A DNA stretch of 64,000 nt from Persicaria tinctoria (Eukaryota > Streptophyta > Magnoliopsida > Caryophyllales > Polygonaceae). The notes under the pieces were generated by a model that saw only the letters and a list, made by a program, of their open reading frames with translations, was not told the DNA's origin and made no database searches. Below are positions 20,835-30,776 of the stretch, piece by piece (positions within the stretch are counted from its first letter, which is position 1; each line of letters opens with the position of its first letter). The stretch is from positions 94,766,519 through 94,830,518 of the forward strand of contig JBANSL010000002.1 of assembly GCA_037127255.1 (NCBI GenBank), written 5' to 3'. A program made the translations under genes and the position numbers.

Positions 20835-21000
20835 GATCGTAAACTCTAGATACGTCGTGACTCAGTTGGTAAGAGTCACGCATCAAGTAAATCGGTTTAC
20901 GCCGACCGATTCGACCCACTAGTGGAGAGCAAGGCAAACCTTGGATTTTCACAGCGGAGGAAGGGATCAAACACGTGACCTCCTTACTCACCCAATCACC
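20835..21000 (+). mobile_element. tRNA-derived SINE-like segment
   Basis: TGACTCAGTTGGTAAGAG (about 20870-20887) resembles a polymerase III A box and CGATTCGACCC (about 20919) a B box, with tRNA-like spacing. The sequence does not fold into a full cloverleaf with a proper acceptor stem, so it is not called as a tRNA gene. Ends are not resolved. Confidence 0.4.
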
Positions 21001-21002
21001 AT

Positions 21003-21419
21003 AGGAGAATAATAGCTTGGTGAGTATCATTAATCTTATCATCACAGCGTTCAAGTTCTTGTGTCATACGAAGAAATCTATCTAGATTATCATCAAGAGA
21101 CACAGACACATCCATTTTAAAATTAAAAATGCGACACAACAATGTTATTCTACTGGAAAGAGTTTTAACCTCATATAAGTCCTGTAAGGCCGACCATAAT
21201 AATATGGAGGTCTCACACATCAGATATCCTGATCATTATCTCACCGTGTGTGATTAGATCAAGCTCTTTCTTAGTAGAATCAGTGGCGTCGAGTGGGAAA
21301 GAGTTAATGACAGCATTCCAACATTTCTCTTTTATAAGAATAGCCTTCATTTTGACTTGCCACATGGCAAAGTCTATTGACCCATCAAAGGGTTTGATAC
21401 GGTAAGAGTTATCAGACAT
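21003..21419 (-). pseudogene. Ty1/copia Gag fragment, minus strand
   Basis: Two adjacent minus-strand frames (21213-21419, then 20996-21220) give a copia-type Gag N-terminus. Visible words are IKPFDGSIDFAMWQVKMKAI, ALQDLYEVKTLSSRITLL and DNLDRFLRMTQELE. The frames are joined by a frameshift, and no protease, integrase or reverse transcriptase follows. A degenerate primer-binding site (reverse complement about TGGTACTGGAGCTC) lies near 21800-21812, so leader and LTR sequence probably extend to about 22350 on this strand. Confidence 0.75.
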
Positions 21420-22329
21420 GAGGTCTTAGTGTACCTGCAAGAAATGGCAGAAAATCAGTAGCAATCTGTGAAGAGTGAGCACTCAAATCCTACAACCTTC
21501 AGGTAAGGATTTGAATCTCGTAAATGCGGAAGCAAGGGAAGGAGCAACAATCGGGTGTGTCTAAAGTGATTTTGAAGTCGATAGAACCTCAAAACACTTC
21601 AGACCTCAAAGGTTCTCGTCGGATCCGTTCAGATCTAGTGACTCAAAGTCCATATCTGAACAACCTACAACGATGAGACTAAGATTCCGAAAAATGCCAA
21701 ACTAGGGTTTCGAAAAATCTTACGAATCTTAGATCTGGAGCTAAAGGGAAGGAAGATTTCACCAAAAGCTTCAACAGATCCTAGATCTAAACCCGAAACC
21801 AGAGCTCCAGTACCACTTTGAAGTGGGTTTACAGAAACAAACACCAGAAACAACGAAAAGAGCAATAGATTGAAATGAGAAAGCGTTTTACAACCAAATC
21901 GAATGACAAACGAATGAAAGTAAAACGACGATTAATTAGCCTCAACTAGGACACCAGTCACCAAGGCTAGGACCAGAAGGGCAACGAAGCTACCAATCTC
22001 ACAGCTCAAGTGTTTCAATTAGTGTGTTTGGATGGAAGGGAGCTCGTTCAACGCTCACTAAGAAACTAGGGAGAAGGAACCCTAGAAATCGCCATAGGAG
22101 ACAAGAATGGAAGCTAAGCAACATTGCCAACGGTCTGGCAATCGAACATAGTCGTTCATGTGACAAGCTAAGCAACATTGCCAACAAATGGGATCCTCAA
22201 ACATGTGTAACCGAGTGGGCTCAAAACCCATGGGCTTCTGAGATCACAGATTGGGTTAAGGCACAAATCTCCAATTCAATCAGAAGCTTATGCACACATT
22301 TATACCAACACTTAGAATTAAAAAACAAG

Positions 22330-22985
22330 CTAAGAGACGAGCTTTACAATTACGACTATATATTATTTTACTATTATAATTATGGTAGAATTTTTTTTTA
22401 TAATTAACCATAGGTCGCCACGTAAGCTTCTATACATCCACTTTAGCGTATAAATATAGATATAGATATAGATATAGATTATGCTATTATATATGAATAA
22501 TTCTGGTGTTCACATGTTATTTTTAATCTCATTCGTGGATCTTCTTGATCATAGACTCTAAATTTGTTCACATATTAAACCATTAGAGGCCAGATGTTAC
22601 GTGTATATATATAACATTAATTTGGTCATGGCGCAATTCAGCCGACGGACATTAAACCGTCGTTGAATGCTCATCACGTCACCTGAACATTTAGGCGACG
22701 ACATATCGCATCAGCCTGATGCTTTAAGCTCATGCCCCAATCTTCAAGTGATGAACAAACCATTCGTTCCCTGAATATGGTCAACGGTCTGGCAATCGAA
22801 CATAGTCGTTCATGTGAGAATTGTCATAAATCATATGGATAATGTCCGAATATCCGAAATTTCAAGCAACGAATATATTATGTTCGTTGCCTAAGTGCTG
22901 TGGCAATGGATATAATGTCATCGCCTGTGTTATGAGAAGACCATTATGAGTTTACTTTGTTCGTGGTATGGATTCAAGCGACCAT
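22330..22985 (+). repeat. Duplicate of P450 copy 2 intron 2 sequence
   Basis: From TTACGACTATATATTATTTT to GAGAAGACCATTATGA, this matches 56009-56125 joined to 57852-58325, that is, copy 2 intron 2 without its Helitron. The part at 22530-22625 (TCGTGGATCTT, AAATTTGTTCACATAT, ACATTAATTTG) also resembles copy 1 intron 2 at 19884-19942. It is therefore a leftover of a third P450 copy or a moved intron piece. The exact unoccupied Helitron site is at 22478/22479. Confidence 0.8.
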
Positions 22986-23107
22986 TAAAAAATTAATATT
23001 TAGAAGAGTTGGAAGAATTTGAATTTGGATAATTCTTTCCAATTGAGGCTCTTAACTTTAGATATGGATTAAAAAAATCGTTATTTATTTATTTATCTAT
23101 TTATTTA

Positions 23108-23920
23108 TCTATATAAACTCTTAATTTAGAAGAGTTTAGAATAACGTGTCAAGGTTAGAGGAATTTTAGGAGTCTCGACCAATCATTATTTTTGCCATTT
23201 TTTTTTATTTTCTTCAATTCTAATTTTTTCTTCTTCTTTTTCCTTTAATTCTCTTTTTTCTTTAATTTTACTAACTATCTATCTATATAAACTCTTAATT
23301 TAAAAAAGTTTAGAATGATGTGTCAAGGTTGGAGGAATTTTAGGAGTCTCGACCAATCATTATTTGTGCCATTTTTCTTTGATTTTCTTTAATTCTATTT
23401 TTTTTTCTTCTTTTTCCTTTAATTCTCTTTCTTCTTTAATTTTACTAACTATCTATATAAACTCTTAATTTAAAAGAGTTTAGAATGATGTGTCAAGGTT
23501 AGATGAATTTTAGGAGTCTCGACTAATCATTATTTTTGCCATTTTTCTTTGATTTTCTTTAATTATAATTTTTTTTATTCTTCTATTTCCTTTAATTCTC
23601 TTTTTTATTTAATTTTACTAACTATTGGCCTTAATTCAAAACATTGATCTTAGCCTAAACTATAATTTTAGTAGTTCTTTTCTCTAAAAAAACAATGGGA
23701 TTAATTCAAAACATAAAATGAATAATAAGAAAATCTAAAATTAATATTAATAATCTACATATATATCTATATATACTACATTAACCGTTTTCTCAACCCA
23801 TGAGTTTAATTCAAAATATTTAATTATCTGAACTTTTACAATTATGTTATAATATTAATTTAATATATTAGTACGATTTTATTTATAAAAAATCGCGCCA
23901 TGGCGCGGGGATCATACTAG
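23108..23920 (+). mobile_element. Non-autonomous Helitron with repeated 5' end
   Basis: The 3' end has the palindrome CGCGCCATGGCGCG (23894-23907), then GGGATCATA and CTAG (23917-23920), followed by T: the Helitron hairpin-CTRR-T signature. The 5' end TCTATATAAACTC follows an A at 23107. That terminus recurs at 23282 and 23452, so the first about 170 bp occur three times in tandem, each with GTCAAGGTT and GGAGTCTCGACTAATC-type words. There is no helicase. Size is 813 bp. Confidence 0.82.
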
Positions 23921-24289
23921 TTTATTATTATTATTAACAACAATTTAACATCAAGTTATCACACACTAATTAATACAATCCCCCCAAAAAAAATCGATGT
24001 CTAAATAAATTCTTTTTAATGTGAATCCTATTGAATTTACACAATCTATAATCGCATCTTAGCAAAGTCCGATAGGTTAATAAATTGGAGTTGGGCATTC
24101 GTGTTTGACCTACCCATATGTTCGGGTTATTTGCAAAACTAACCTAAAAACCCGGTTGGGTTGCACTCCCTATCCCCTATCCATATTATTTGCAAAAAGT
24201 TAGTCCAAACCCTTTAAAATTTGCAGCCCAGCAGGTTACAATAGGGAGAGAGACCGGTTGCATTGATGGAGGAGAGAGAGGGAGACGTG

Positions 24290-24422
24290 TGTTAATAGAT
24301 ATAGATAGAATCCTTGTACATATCTTTAGTTTCCTTGAGCCCAAAGCCAAAGTCCTTTGTATTCTATATATATTCTATCTAATGAAAGGCAAACCCCAAG
24401 GGGGAATTTACCAAACCTAACA
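24290..24422 (+). repeat. 5' LTR of the copia element
   Basis: TGTTAATAGATATAGATAG at the start and CCAAACCTAACA at the end; 131 of 133 positions match the 3' LTR. Confidence 0.95.
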
Positions 24423-24550
24423 TGGTATCGAGCCTAATTATCTTTTAAAGATAATTTCTTTCCTAACCCTAGCTTCCGCTCTCCCACCCGCCGCCGCCGC
24501 CGCCTCCCTACCCAGCCCGCCGCCCCCTGGCAGCTTCTCCGCCAACCACC

Positions 24551-27500
24551 ATGGCCACCGAAACCTCCCCCAAAACCCCCTTTCATTCGCCCCTTTCCGT
24601 CACCAACATCCGCAATTCCATTCCCATCATCCTTGACCTTGAAAACTCTCAATACACGTCCTGGTGTGAGTTATTCAAAAACAATGCTCGTGCTCACCGA
24701 GTCATTGACCACATCGATCCTACTCAGAAACGCCATGACAACATCGACGATGATCTTTGGACCCAACTTGATGCCATTATCCTTCAATGGATTTACGGCA
24801 CGATCTCGTCAGACCTTCTCCTCACCATCCTCAAACCCAATACCACGGCTCAGAAAGCCTGGAATCGCCTTGCTGATATTTTCCAGGACAACAAGGGTAC
24901 CCGCACGGTCCTCTTGGAGAACGAACTCTCCACCACAAAGCTCGAAGCTTTCCCGAATGCTGCAGCCTACTGTCAGCGCCTCAAATCTCTGTCTGGTCAA
25001 CTTGAAGCGGTAGGCGCCTCGATCTCTGATCGTCGCCTGGTCTTGCAACTCATCGACGACCTCACATCCAAGTACCAGTCCGTCGCCACCTTCATCCAAC
25101 AGTCCGATCCTCTCCCGTCCTTTGACAAAGCCCGCTCTATGCTGGCTCTAGAGGAGACTAGTTGGGCTCGACTGGACAAGCCGTCGTCTCAGCAAGCTCT
25201 CACCGTTACCACCCCATCACCGCCCACCGATCAGACGCCCTCCTCTGCACCTTCCAACCGAGAACGCAGCGGCCGCGATAACAATCGCGACAACACTCGC
25301 GACAACAACCAGCGCGGCCGCGGCAGAGGACGCGGACGCGTCGGACGCGGGCGCGGGCGCGTCGGACGCGGGCGCGGCCGCGGGGGTCCCCAGCAGCAGG
25401 AGCAACAGTTCCCGAACTATTGGGGCTTCCCGCAATGGCCTGCCCCGCCCTGTCCCTACCCCTCCATGCCGCCACAACACCCGGGCGCCGGCATCCTTGG
25501 CTCCGCCCCTCGCCCTCCGCCTCATGCCCTTGCTGCGTACTACTCGACATATGGTGTTCAGCCCACTGATTTGAACTCCCAGTTTTCGTCCATGAGCCTC
25601 AATCCCCCGGATCTGACATGGTACATGGACTCAGGCGCATCATCTCATATGGCCCAACATCCAGGTAGTCTCTCAACTATTTCGTTTAAGAGTCCTTCAA
25701 ATTCAGTTATAGTCGGCAATGGTTCTAGCATTCCAATTTTGGGACAAGGCCACACCACAATCCCCACCCACAACAACCCTTTGCACCTCAAAAATGTTAT
25801 CCTCACTCCCCAAATTATAAAGAACCTTATTTCCATTCGAAAATTTACCATTGATAATTCTGTTTCGGTGGAATTTGACCCATTTGGTTTTACTGTCAAG
25901 GATCTTCGCACGGGGACCAGTCGTCTGAGATGCAATAGTACCGGGGATCTCTACCCTCTCGCGTCACCTTCCGTCTCGCCATCTTCCTCACATGTCTCCC
26001 TCGCAGCCATGGCTCCACCCATCTGGCATGCTCGTCTCGGCCATCCTAGCGGCCCTATCTTTGGTCTTCTTAAAACTTTTTTACCAGTTGCTTGTAATAA
26101 CGACTCGAATCGACGTTCCTGTCATTCGTGTCAAGTTGGGAAACACATTAGACTCCCTTTCTCTAGTTCGTTTACTCCTACTTATTTTCCATTTGACATT
26201 GTGCATGCTGACCTTTGGACATCCCCTGTGGTGTCTAAGGATGATTTTCGTTATTACCTTGTCTTATTAGATGATTTCACACATTTCTTGTGGGTCTTTC
26301 CAATTAAATATAAATCACAAGTCTTTCCTATCTTTGTCCGATTTCATGCTTACGTTGTTACCCAATTTCAACGACGTATCAAAAATTTTCAATGTGACAT
26401 GGGCGGCGAATTCAACAACCACCAATTTCATAACTTTTTCTCAACACAAGGCATTACCTTTCGCTTCTCTTGCCCTCATACATCTCCCCAAAATGGCAAA
26501 GCCGAACGCTCTATACGCACAATCAATAATATGATGCGCACCCTTCTCCTACACGCCAGCATGCCGCCATCCTATTGGCCCCATGCCCTCACCACCGCCG
26601 TGTACCTCATCAACATTCTCCCATCCACTGCTATCCACAATCAAACTCTCACCTTCCGTCTATTTCATCGGACTCCGTCCTATCTAGACCTTCGCGTGTT
26701 CGGTTGCCTATGCTACCCTAACCTCTCCGCTACCATGCCTCACAAACTCTCCCCTAGATCCACACCTTGTGTCTTTCTAGGCTACCCCAACAACCATCGT
26801 GGGTACAAATGCCTTGACCTCACGTCACAAAAACTCATCATATCCCGCCATGTCACCTTTGATGAGCATACGTTCCCCTTTTCCTATAAATCGTCTCCTC
26901 CCTCTCATACTTCCATTGATTCTTCCTTATCCCCCATGGTTCTACAACAATTCTTCGGTACTTCGCCATCTCAAGTCCCCGGCACACCCCCCGCCGCACC
27001 TCCAGCCCCCGCGGCCGCGCCATCTTCCCACGCGGCCGCGCCATCTCCCCACGCGCCTGCGCCCACCGCACCCGTAGCCTATCAGACCCGTTCCAAGAGC
27101 GGCATTTTCAGGCCGAAACACATATTTAACCTCTCTGCCTCACCTTCACATATATCCCCCCTCCCCAAATCCCATAAGCTCGCCCTCCTTGATCCCAATT
27201 GGAAGGCCGCCATGACCGACGAATATCAGGCTCTTATTCGAAATGGTACTTGGGAGCTTGTGGACCGGCCTGTAGACGTCAATATTATCCGTTGTATGTG
27301 GCTATTTCGTCATAAGTTCAGGTCTGATGGTTCCCTTGAGCGCTACAAGGCGCTCCTTGTGGTCAACGGCAAGTCTCAGCAAGTCGGTGTCGACTGCGAC
27401 GAAACCTTCAGTCCAGTGGTCAAGCCGGCCACCATCCGTACAGTTCTCACGCTTGCCCTCTCCAAATCTTGGGCAATACATCAGCTGGATGTCAAGAATG

Positions 27501-28711
27501 CCTTCCTCCATGGTCACTTACATGAGACGGTCTACATGTTTCAGCCGCCTGGTTTCGTTGAGCCTGGAACTCCAAAGAAGGTGTGTCGTTTTCGCAAGTC
27601 CCTCTACGGCCTGAAGCAGGCACCGCGCGCATGGTACCAGCGCTTTGCTGCTTATCTTCTTCGCATTGGGTTCGTCAGCTCTCGCAGTGATTCCTCTCTC
27701 TTTGTCTATCAGCGGGGGAAAGATATGGCCTACTTGTTATTGTATGTCGATGACATTGTTCTCACAGCCTCATCTGATGCTCTGCGTCGTCAGCTGATTG
27801 CCTCTCTTTCGTCTGAGTTTGCTATGTCAGATTTGGGGCCCCTCCACTACTTTCTCGGCATTTCAGTTCGCAACACTTCCTCCGGACTCTTCCTCTCCCA
27901 ATCGAAGTATGCTGCTGAGATCATCGCCCGTGCACACATGTCTGAGTGTAAACCAGTGGTCACACTCGTGGATACCAGCTCCAAGCTAAGCGCGTCTGCA
28001 GGTCCGCCAGTTGCTGACCCTACCATGTATCGCAGTCTTGCTGGAGCCTTACAGTATCTCACTTTCACTCGCCCGGACATCAGTTATGCGGTCCAGCAGA
28101 TTTGCCTCTTCATGCATGACCCACGTGAACCTCACTACAACGCTCTCAAGCGTATTCTGAGGTATCTTCAGGGCACTCTTCATCTTGGTATGCAGTTGAC
28201 AGCAACGCCTATTTCAGGTCTTGTGGCATATACAGACGCTGATTGGGGTGGGTGCCCTGACACCCGCCGTTCAACGTCCGGGTATTGTGTGTTCTTCAAT
28301 GACTCTCTCGTCGCTTGGTCTTCCAAACGCCAGCCTACGTTGTCTCGCTCCAGTGCGGAGGCAGAGTATCGGGGAGTCGCTAACGCCGTCTCTGAGTGTT
28401 GCTTCTTGCGCAATCTCCTTCTGGAACTGCACTATCCTTTGCCGCGTGCCTCTATTGTCTACACTGACAATGTCAGCGCCATGTATTTAGCCAGCAATCC
28501 GGTGCAGCATCAACGGACCAAGCACATCGAGATGGACATCCACTTTGTCCGAGAAAAGGTGGCCATTGGTGCTATTCGGGTCCTTCATGTTCCCTCCGCC
28601 TATCAGTACGCTGATATCTTCACAAAGGGTTTGCCACGTCAGTTGTTTCTTGACTTTCGGGACAGTCTGACCGTCCGTTCTCCTCCCGCTCCGACTGCGG
28701 GGGTCTGTTAA
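24551..28711 (+). CDS. Ty1/copia Gag-Pol polyprotein, uninterrupted
   Basis: 1386 codons in one frame. Order: Gag (about 1-240), an arginine-glycine repeat region (about 255-285) instead of a visible CCHC knuckle, aspartic protease DSGASSHM near residue 360, and the integrase zinc region (WHARLGHP, then CHSCQVGK). Next come the integrase core with acidic residues in VHADLWT, CDMGGEF and GKAERS, reverse transcriptase with LLLYVDDIVL near residue 1064, and RNase H with TDADWGG, SSAEAEYR and HIEMDIHF. Two oddities lie in normally conserved places: RCMWLFRHKF, and YKALLVVNG where YKARLVA is usual. The stop codon TAA lies inside the first bases of the 3' LTR. The start chosen (ATGGCCACC) lies about 130 bp after the 5' LTR. 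Confidence 0.95.
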   Translation: MATETSPKTPFHSPLSVTNIRNSIPIILDLENSQYTSWCELFKNNARAHRVIDHIDPTQKRHDNIDDDLWTQLDAIILQWIYGTISSDLLLTILKPNTTAQKAWNRLADIFQDNKGTRTVLLENELSTTKLEAFPNAAAYCQRLKSLSGQLEAVGASISDRRLVLQLIDDLTSKYQSVATFIQQSDPLPSFDKARSMLALEETSWARLDKPSSQQALTVTTPSPPTDQTPSSAPSNRERSGRDNNRDNTRDNNQRGRGRGRGRVGRGRGRVGRGRGRGGPQQQEQQFPNYWGFPQWPAPPCPYPSMPPQHPGAGILGSAPRPPPHALAAYYSTYGVQPTDLNSQFSSMSLNPPDLTWYMDSGASSHMAQHPGSLSTISFKSPSNSVIVGNGSSIPILGQGHTTIPTHNNPLHLKNVILTPQIIKNLISIRKFTIDNSVSVEFDPFGFTVKDLRTGTSRLRCNSTGDLYPLASPSVSPSSSHVSLAAMAPPIWHARLGHPSGPIFGLLKTFLPVACNNDSNRRSCHSCQVGKHIRLPFSSSFTPTYFPFDIVHADLWTSPVVSKDDFRYYLVLLDDFTHFLWVFPIKYKSQVFPIFVRFHAYVVTQFQRRIKNFQCDMGGEFNNHQFHNFFSTQGITFRFSCPHTSPQNGKAERSIRTINNMMRTLLLHASMPPSYWPHALTTAVYLINILPSTAIHNQTLTFRLFHRTPSYLDLRVFGCLCYPNLSATMPHKLSPRSTPCVFLGYPNNHRGYKCLDLTSQKLIISRHVTFDEHTFPFSYKSSPPSHTSIDSSLSPMVLQQFFGTSPSQVPGTPPAAPPAPAAAPSSHAAAPSPHAPAPTAPVAYQTRSKSGIFRPKHIFNLSASPSHISPLPKSHKLALLDPNWKAAMTDEYQALIRNGTWELVDRPVDVNIIRCMWLFRHKFRSDGSLERYKALLVVNGKSQQVGVDCDETFSPVVKPATIRTVLTLALSKSWAIHQLDVKNAFLHGHLHETVYMFQPPGFVEPGTPKKVCRFRKSLYGLKQAPRAWYQRFAAYLLRIGFVSSRSDSSLFVYQRGKDMAYLLLYVDDIVLTASSDALRRQLIASLSSEFAMSDLGPLHYFLGISVRNTSSGLFLSQSKYAAEIIARAHMSECKPVVTLVDTSSKLSASAGPPVADPTMYRSLAGALQYLTFTRPDISYAVQQICLFMHDPREPHYNALKRILRYLQGTLHLGMQLTATPISGLVAYTDADWGGCPDTRRSTSGYCVFFNDSLVAWSSKRQPTLSRSSAEAEYRGVANAVSECCFLRNLLLELHYPLPRASIVYTDNVSAMYLASNPVQHQRTKHIEMDIHFVREKVAIGAIRVLHVPSAYQYADIFTKGLPRQLFLDFRDSLTVRSPPAPTAGVC

Positions 28712-28838
28712 TAGATATAGATAGAATCCTTGTACATATCTTTAGTTTCCTTGGGCCCAAAGCCCAAGTCCTTTGTATTCTATATATATTCTATCTAATG
28801 AAAGGCAAACCCCAAGGGGGAATTTACCAAACCTAACA
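28706..28838 (+). repeat. 3' LTR of the copia element
   Basis: Same length as the 5' LTR; two substitutions (GGGCCC for GAGCCC, and GCCCAAG for GCCAAAG). The Gag-Pol frame ends inside it at 28711. Confidence 0.95.
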
Positions 28839-28843
28839 ACGTG

Positions 28844-29783
28844 TGGGGGGAGTTAATTGACAAAAGCATGTCAATTCAACTGTCGATAGTTGCTCCATCT
28901 CTCTCTCACAGAAAATAAAAAACGGAAGGAAGAAGATGAAGGAGTTCGAAGAAGAACAAAAGCAAGTCTGTAGAGGAGAAGAAGAGGCGGACATCAAACA
29001 GGCCACACACCCCGAAAATGGATATATTGGTTGTAGTTAGATGGGGAAATTGGGGGAATGGGGGGATTGGCGAAATTGGAGGAATTGGGGATTTTGGGGG
29101 AATTGGGGAAATTTGGGAACGGCTATGTGGAATACGAAATACCAGGAGTAGGGCGACTTAGATATGTTTAATCTTGCGATACCTTTGAACATTTAATGAA
29201 TTTGCCGACACTTTGATTTCTGTCATGTTTTTAGTAGTCAGATGTCATGTTTATAACTCAACTTGTCATGTTTGTAGTAGTCAGGCGAGGTATGGTTTAA
29301 TGTTTTCCTGGTTCTAGTGTAGCCCTCCCCCTAAACCCAGGCGGTAAAAAGAGTGAGGATAGAGGGGATAAGACAGAGACAAAGATAGAGGGGGGGGAGT
29401 GACGGTAAGGGGGAATTAATATAATTTGAATTAAATCTTAAGTTTCAGAGAAAAACCATCGAACCATTAATATAATTTGAATTAAATCTTAAGTTTCAGA
29501 GAAAAACCATCGAAGGAGAAGCAAGTGATCGAGCTGGGGTTTATTTGCAGTTTGACGTGTAAGCAGTTAGTTTTAACTGGACACCAAAAGCAAAACGACA
29601 TGCCACATATTGGAACCGACTGGACAAGAGTTATCGGAGAAACATATTCACCATCGACTTCGGATAAAAAATGGGTAAGTTTGCTTTCGATAAAAAAAAT
29701 CAGAGAGAGAGAGAGAAAGTATGCAGAGGAGATAGAGGACATGAGAGAGAGAGAGAGGAGTGAAAAATAAAAGTAAAGTTGCA

Positions 29784-29829
<46 letters not shown>

Positions 29830-30508
29830 GTGAGGATAAGTCAGAGAGAGAAAAGTAAAAGAAGGTCTGCAGTGGAAAGAGAAAGCCTGCAGAGGAGAGA
29901 GGGAGAGAGAGAGAGAGAGTGTGTGTGTATGTGAAAAAAGAAAAGTAAAGTTGCAAAAGAGAGAGAGAGATCAGTGGGGATAGGACAGAGAGAGATGGAA
30001 GGGTCCTCTCTCCTCTGCAACTTTACTGTTGCTGTTTCACTTCGAAGAAGAAGCAATTGGGTGGGGTTTATTTACAGGTTGACATGTAAGCAGTTAGTTT
30101 TAACTGGACACCCAAAGCAAAACGACATGACACATATTGGAATCGACTGGACATGAGTTATTTGAAAAACAAATTCACCATCGACTTCAGATAGAAAATG
30201 GGTAAATTTGCTTGAGATTTGAGGGAGACACCTCTCGCATAACCTTTATCGAAAGCAAACTTGCCCATTTTCTATCCGAAGTCGATGGAGAATCTGTTTC
30301 TCCGATAAATCTTGTCCAGTTAATTCCAATATGTGTCATGTGATTTTGCTTTGGGTGTCCAGTTAAAACTAACTGCTGAAACGTCAACATGCAAATAAAC
30401 CCCCGCCCAAATGCTTCTTTGAAGTGAAAGAGTAACAATATCTTTTTATACCCCTTCAATGACACTCTACTGATCTCTCTCTCCTCTCATACTTCACTTT
30501 TCTTTTTC

Positions 30509-30551
<43 letters not shown>

Positions 30552-30771
30552 CCTCCTGTCATTTCTCAATTGCTTTTTCTCTCTCTCCGCCTCTCTCCTC
30601 TGCAGACGGGACTTGTTCCCTCTCTCTCTCTAGTCAGGTGTCACACATTGAAAGGTTGCACCCCCCTCCCTTACCTGCTACCGGCTCCAAGGGTTTCCCA
30701 ATTATCCGGTTTCACCCAATTATAAACCAGGTTGGGTTAACCTTGCAACACTTTCGGGTTTTTGGGTTAGT
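28844..30771. other. GA-rich, foldback interior of the Mutator-like element
   Basis: No gene. GGGGAATTGGG-type runs occur at 29045-29115 and GA or CT microsatellites at 29787-29826, 29900-29920 and 30512-30546. The triple repeat at 29510-30425 lies here. Confidence 0.8.
29510..30425. repeat. Three copies of a 170-bp repeat, two direct and one inverted
   Basis: Copies at about 29525-29695 and 30053-30213 on plus, and about 30245-30418 inverted. They share GTAAGCAGTTAGTTTTAAC, TGGACACC, AAGCAAAACGACATG, CACATATTGGAA and CACCATCGACTTC. The last two copies are about 35 bp apart and could form a long hairpin. Confidence 0.9.
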
Positions 30772-30776
30772 ATGTG

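Larger units (their letters stand above)
24290..28838 (+). mobile_element. Complete Ty1/copia retrotransposon
   Basis: Identical-length 133-bp LTRs (24290-24422 and 28706-28838, TG...CA) differ at two positions only. The target duplication is ACGTG (24285-24289, 28839-28843). A primer-binding site TGGTATCGAGC lies directly after the 5' LTR and a G-rich polypurine-like run (GCGGGGG) before the 3' LTR. One long uninterrupted reading frame lies between. Short LTRs and an arginine-glycine-rich Gag tail fit the Ale/Retrofit lineage. The element appears structurally complete and fairly young. Confidence 0.95.

Noticed and set aside
20860..20930. tRNA gene
   Set aside because: A-box and B-box-like words are present, but no acceptor stem or plausible anticodon arm could be fitted; a SINE relic is more likely.
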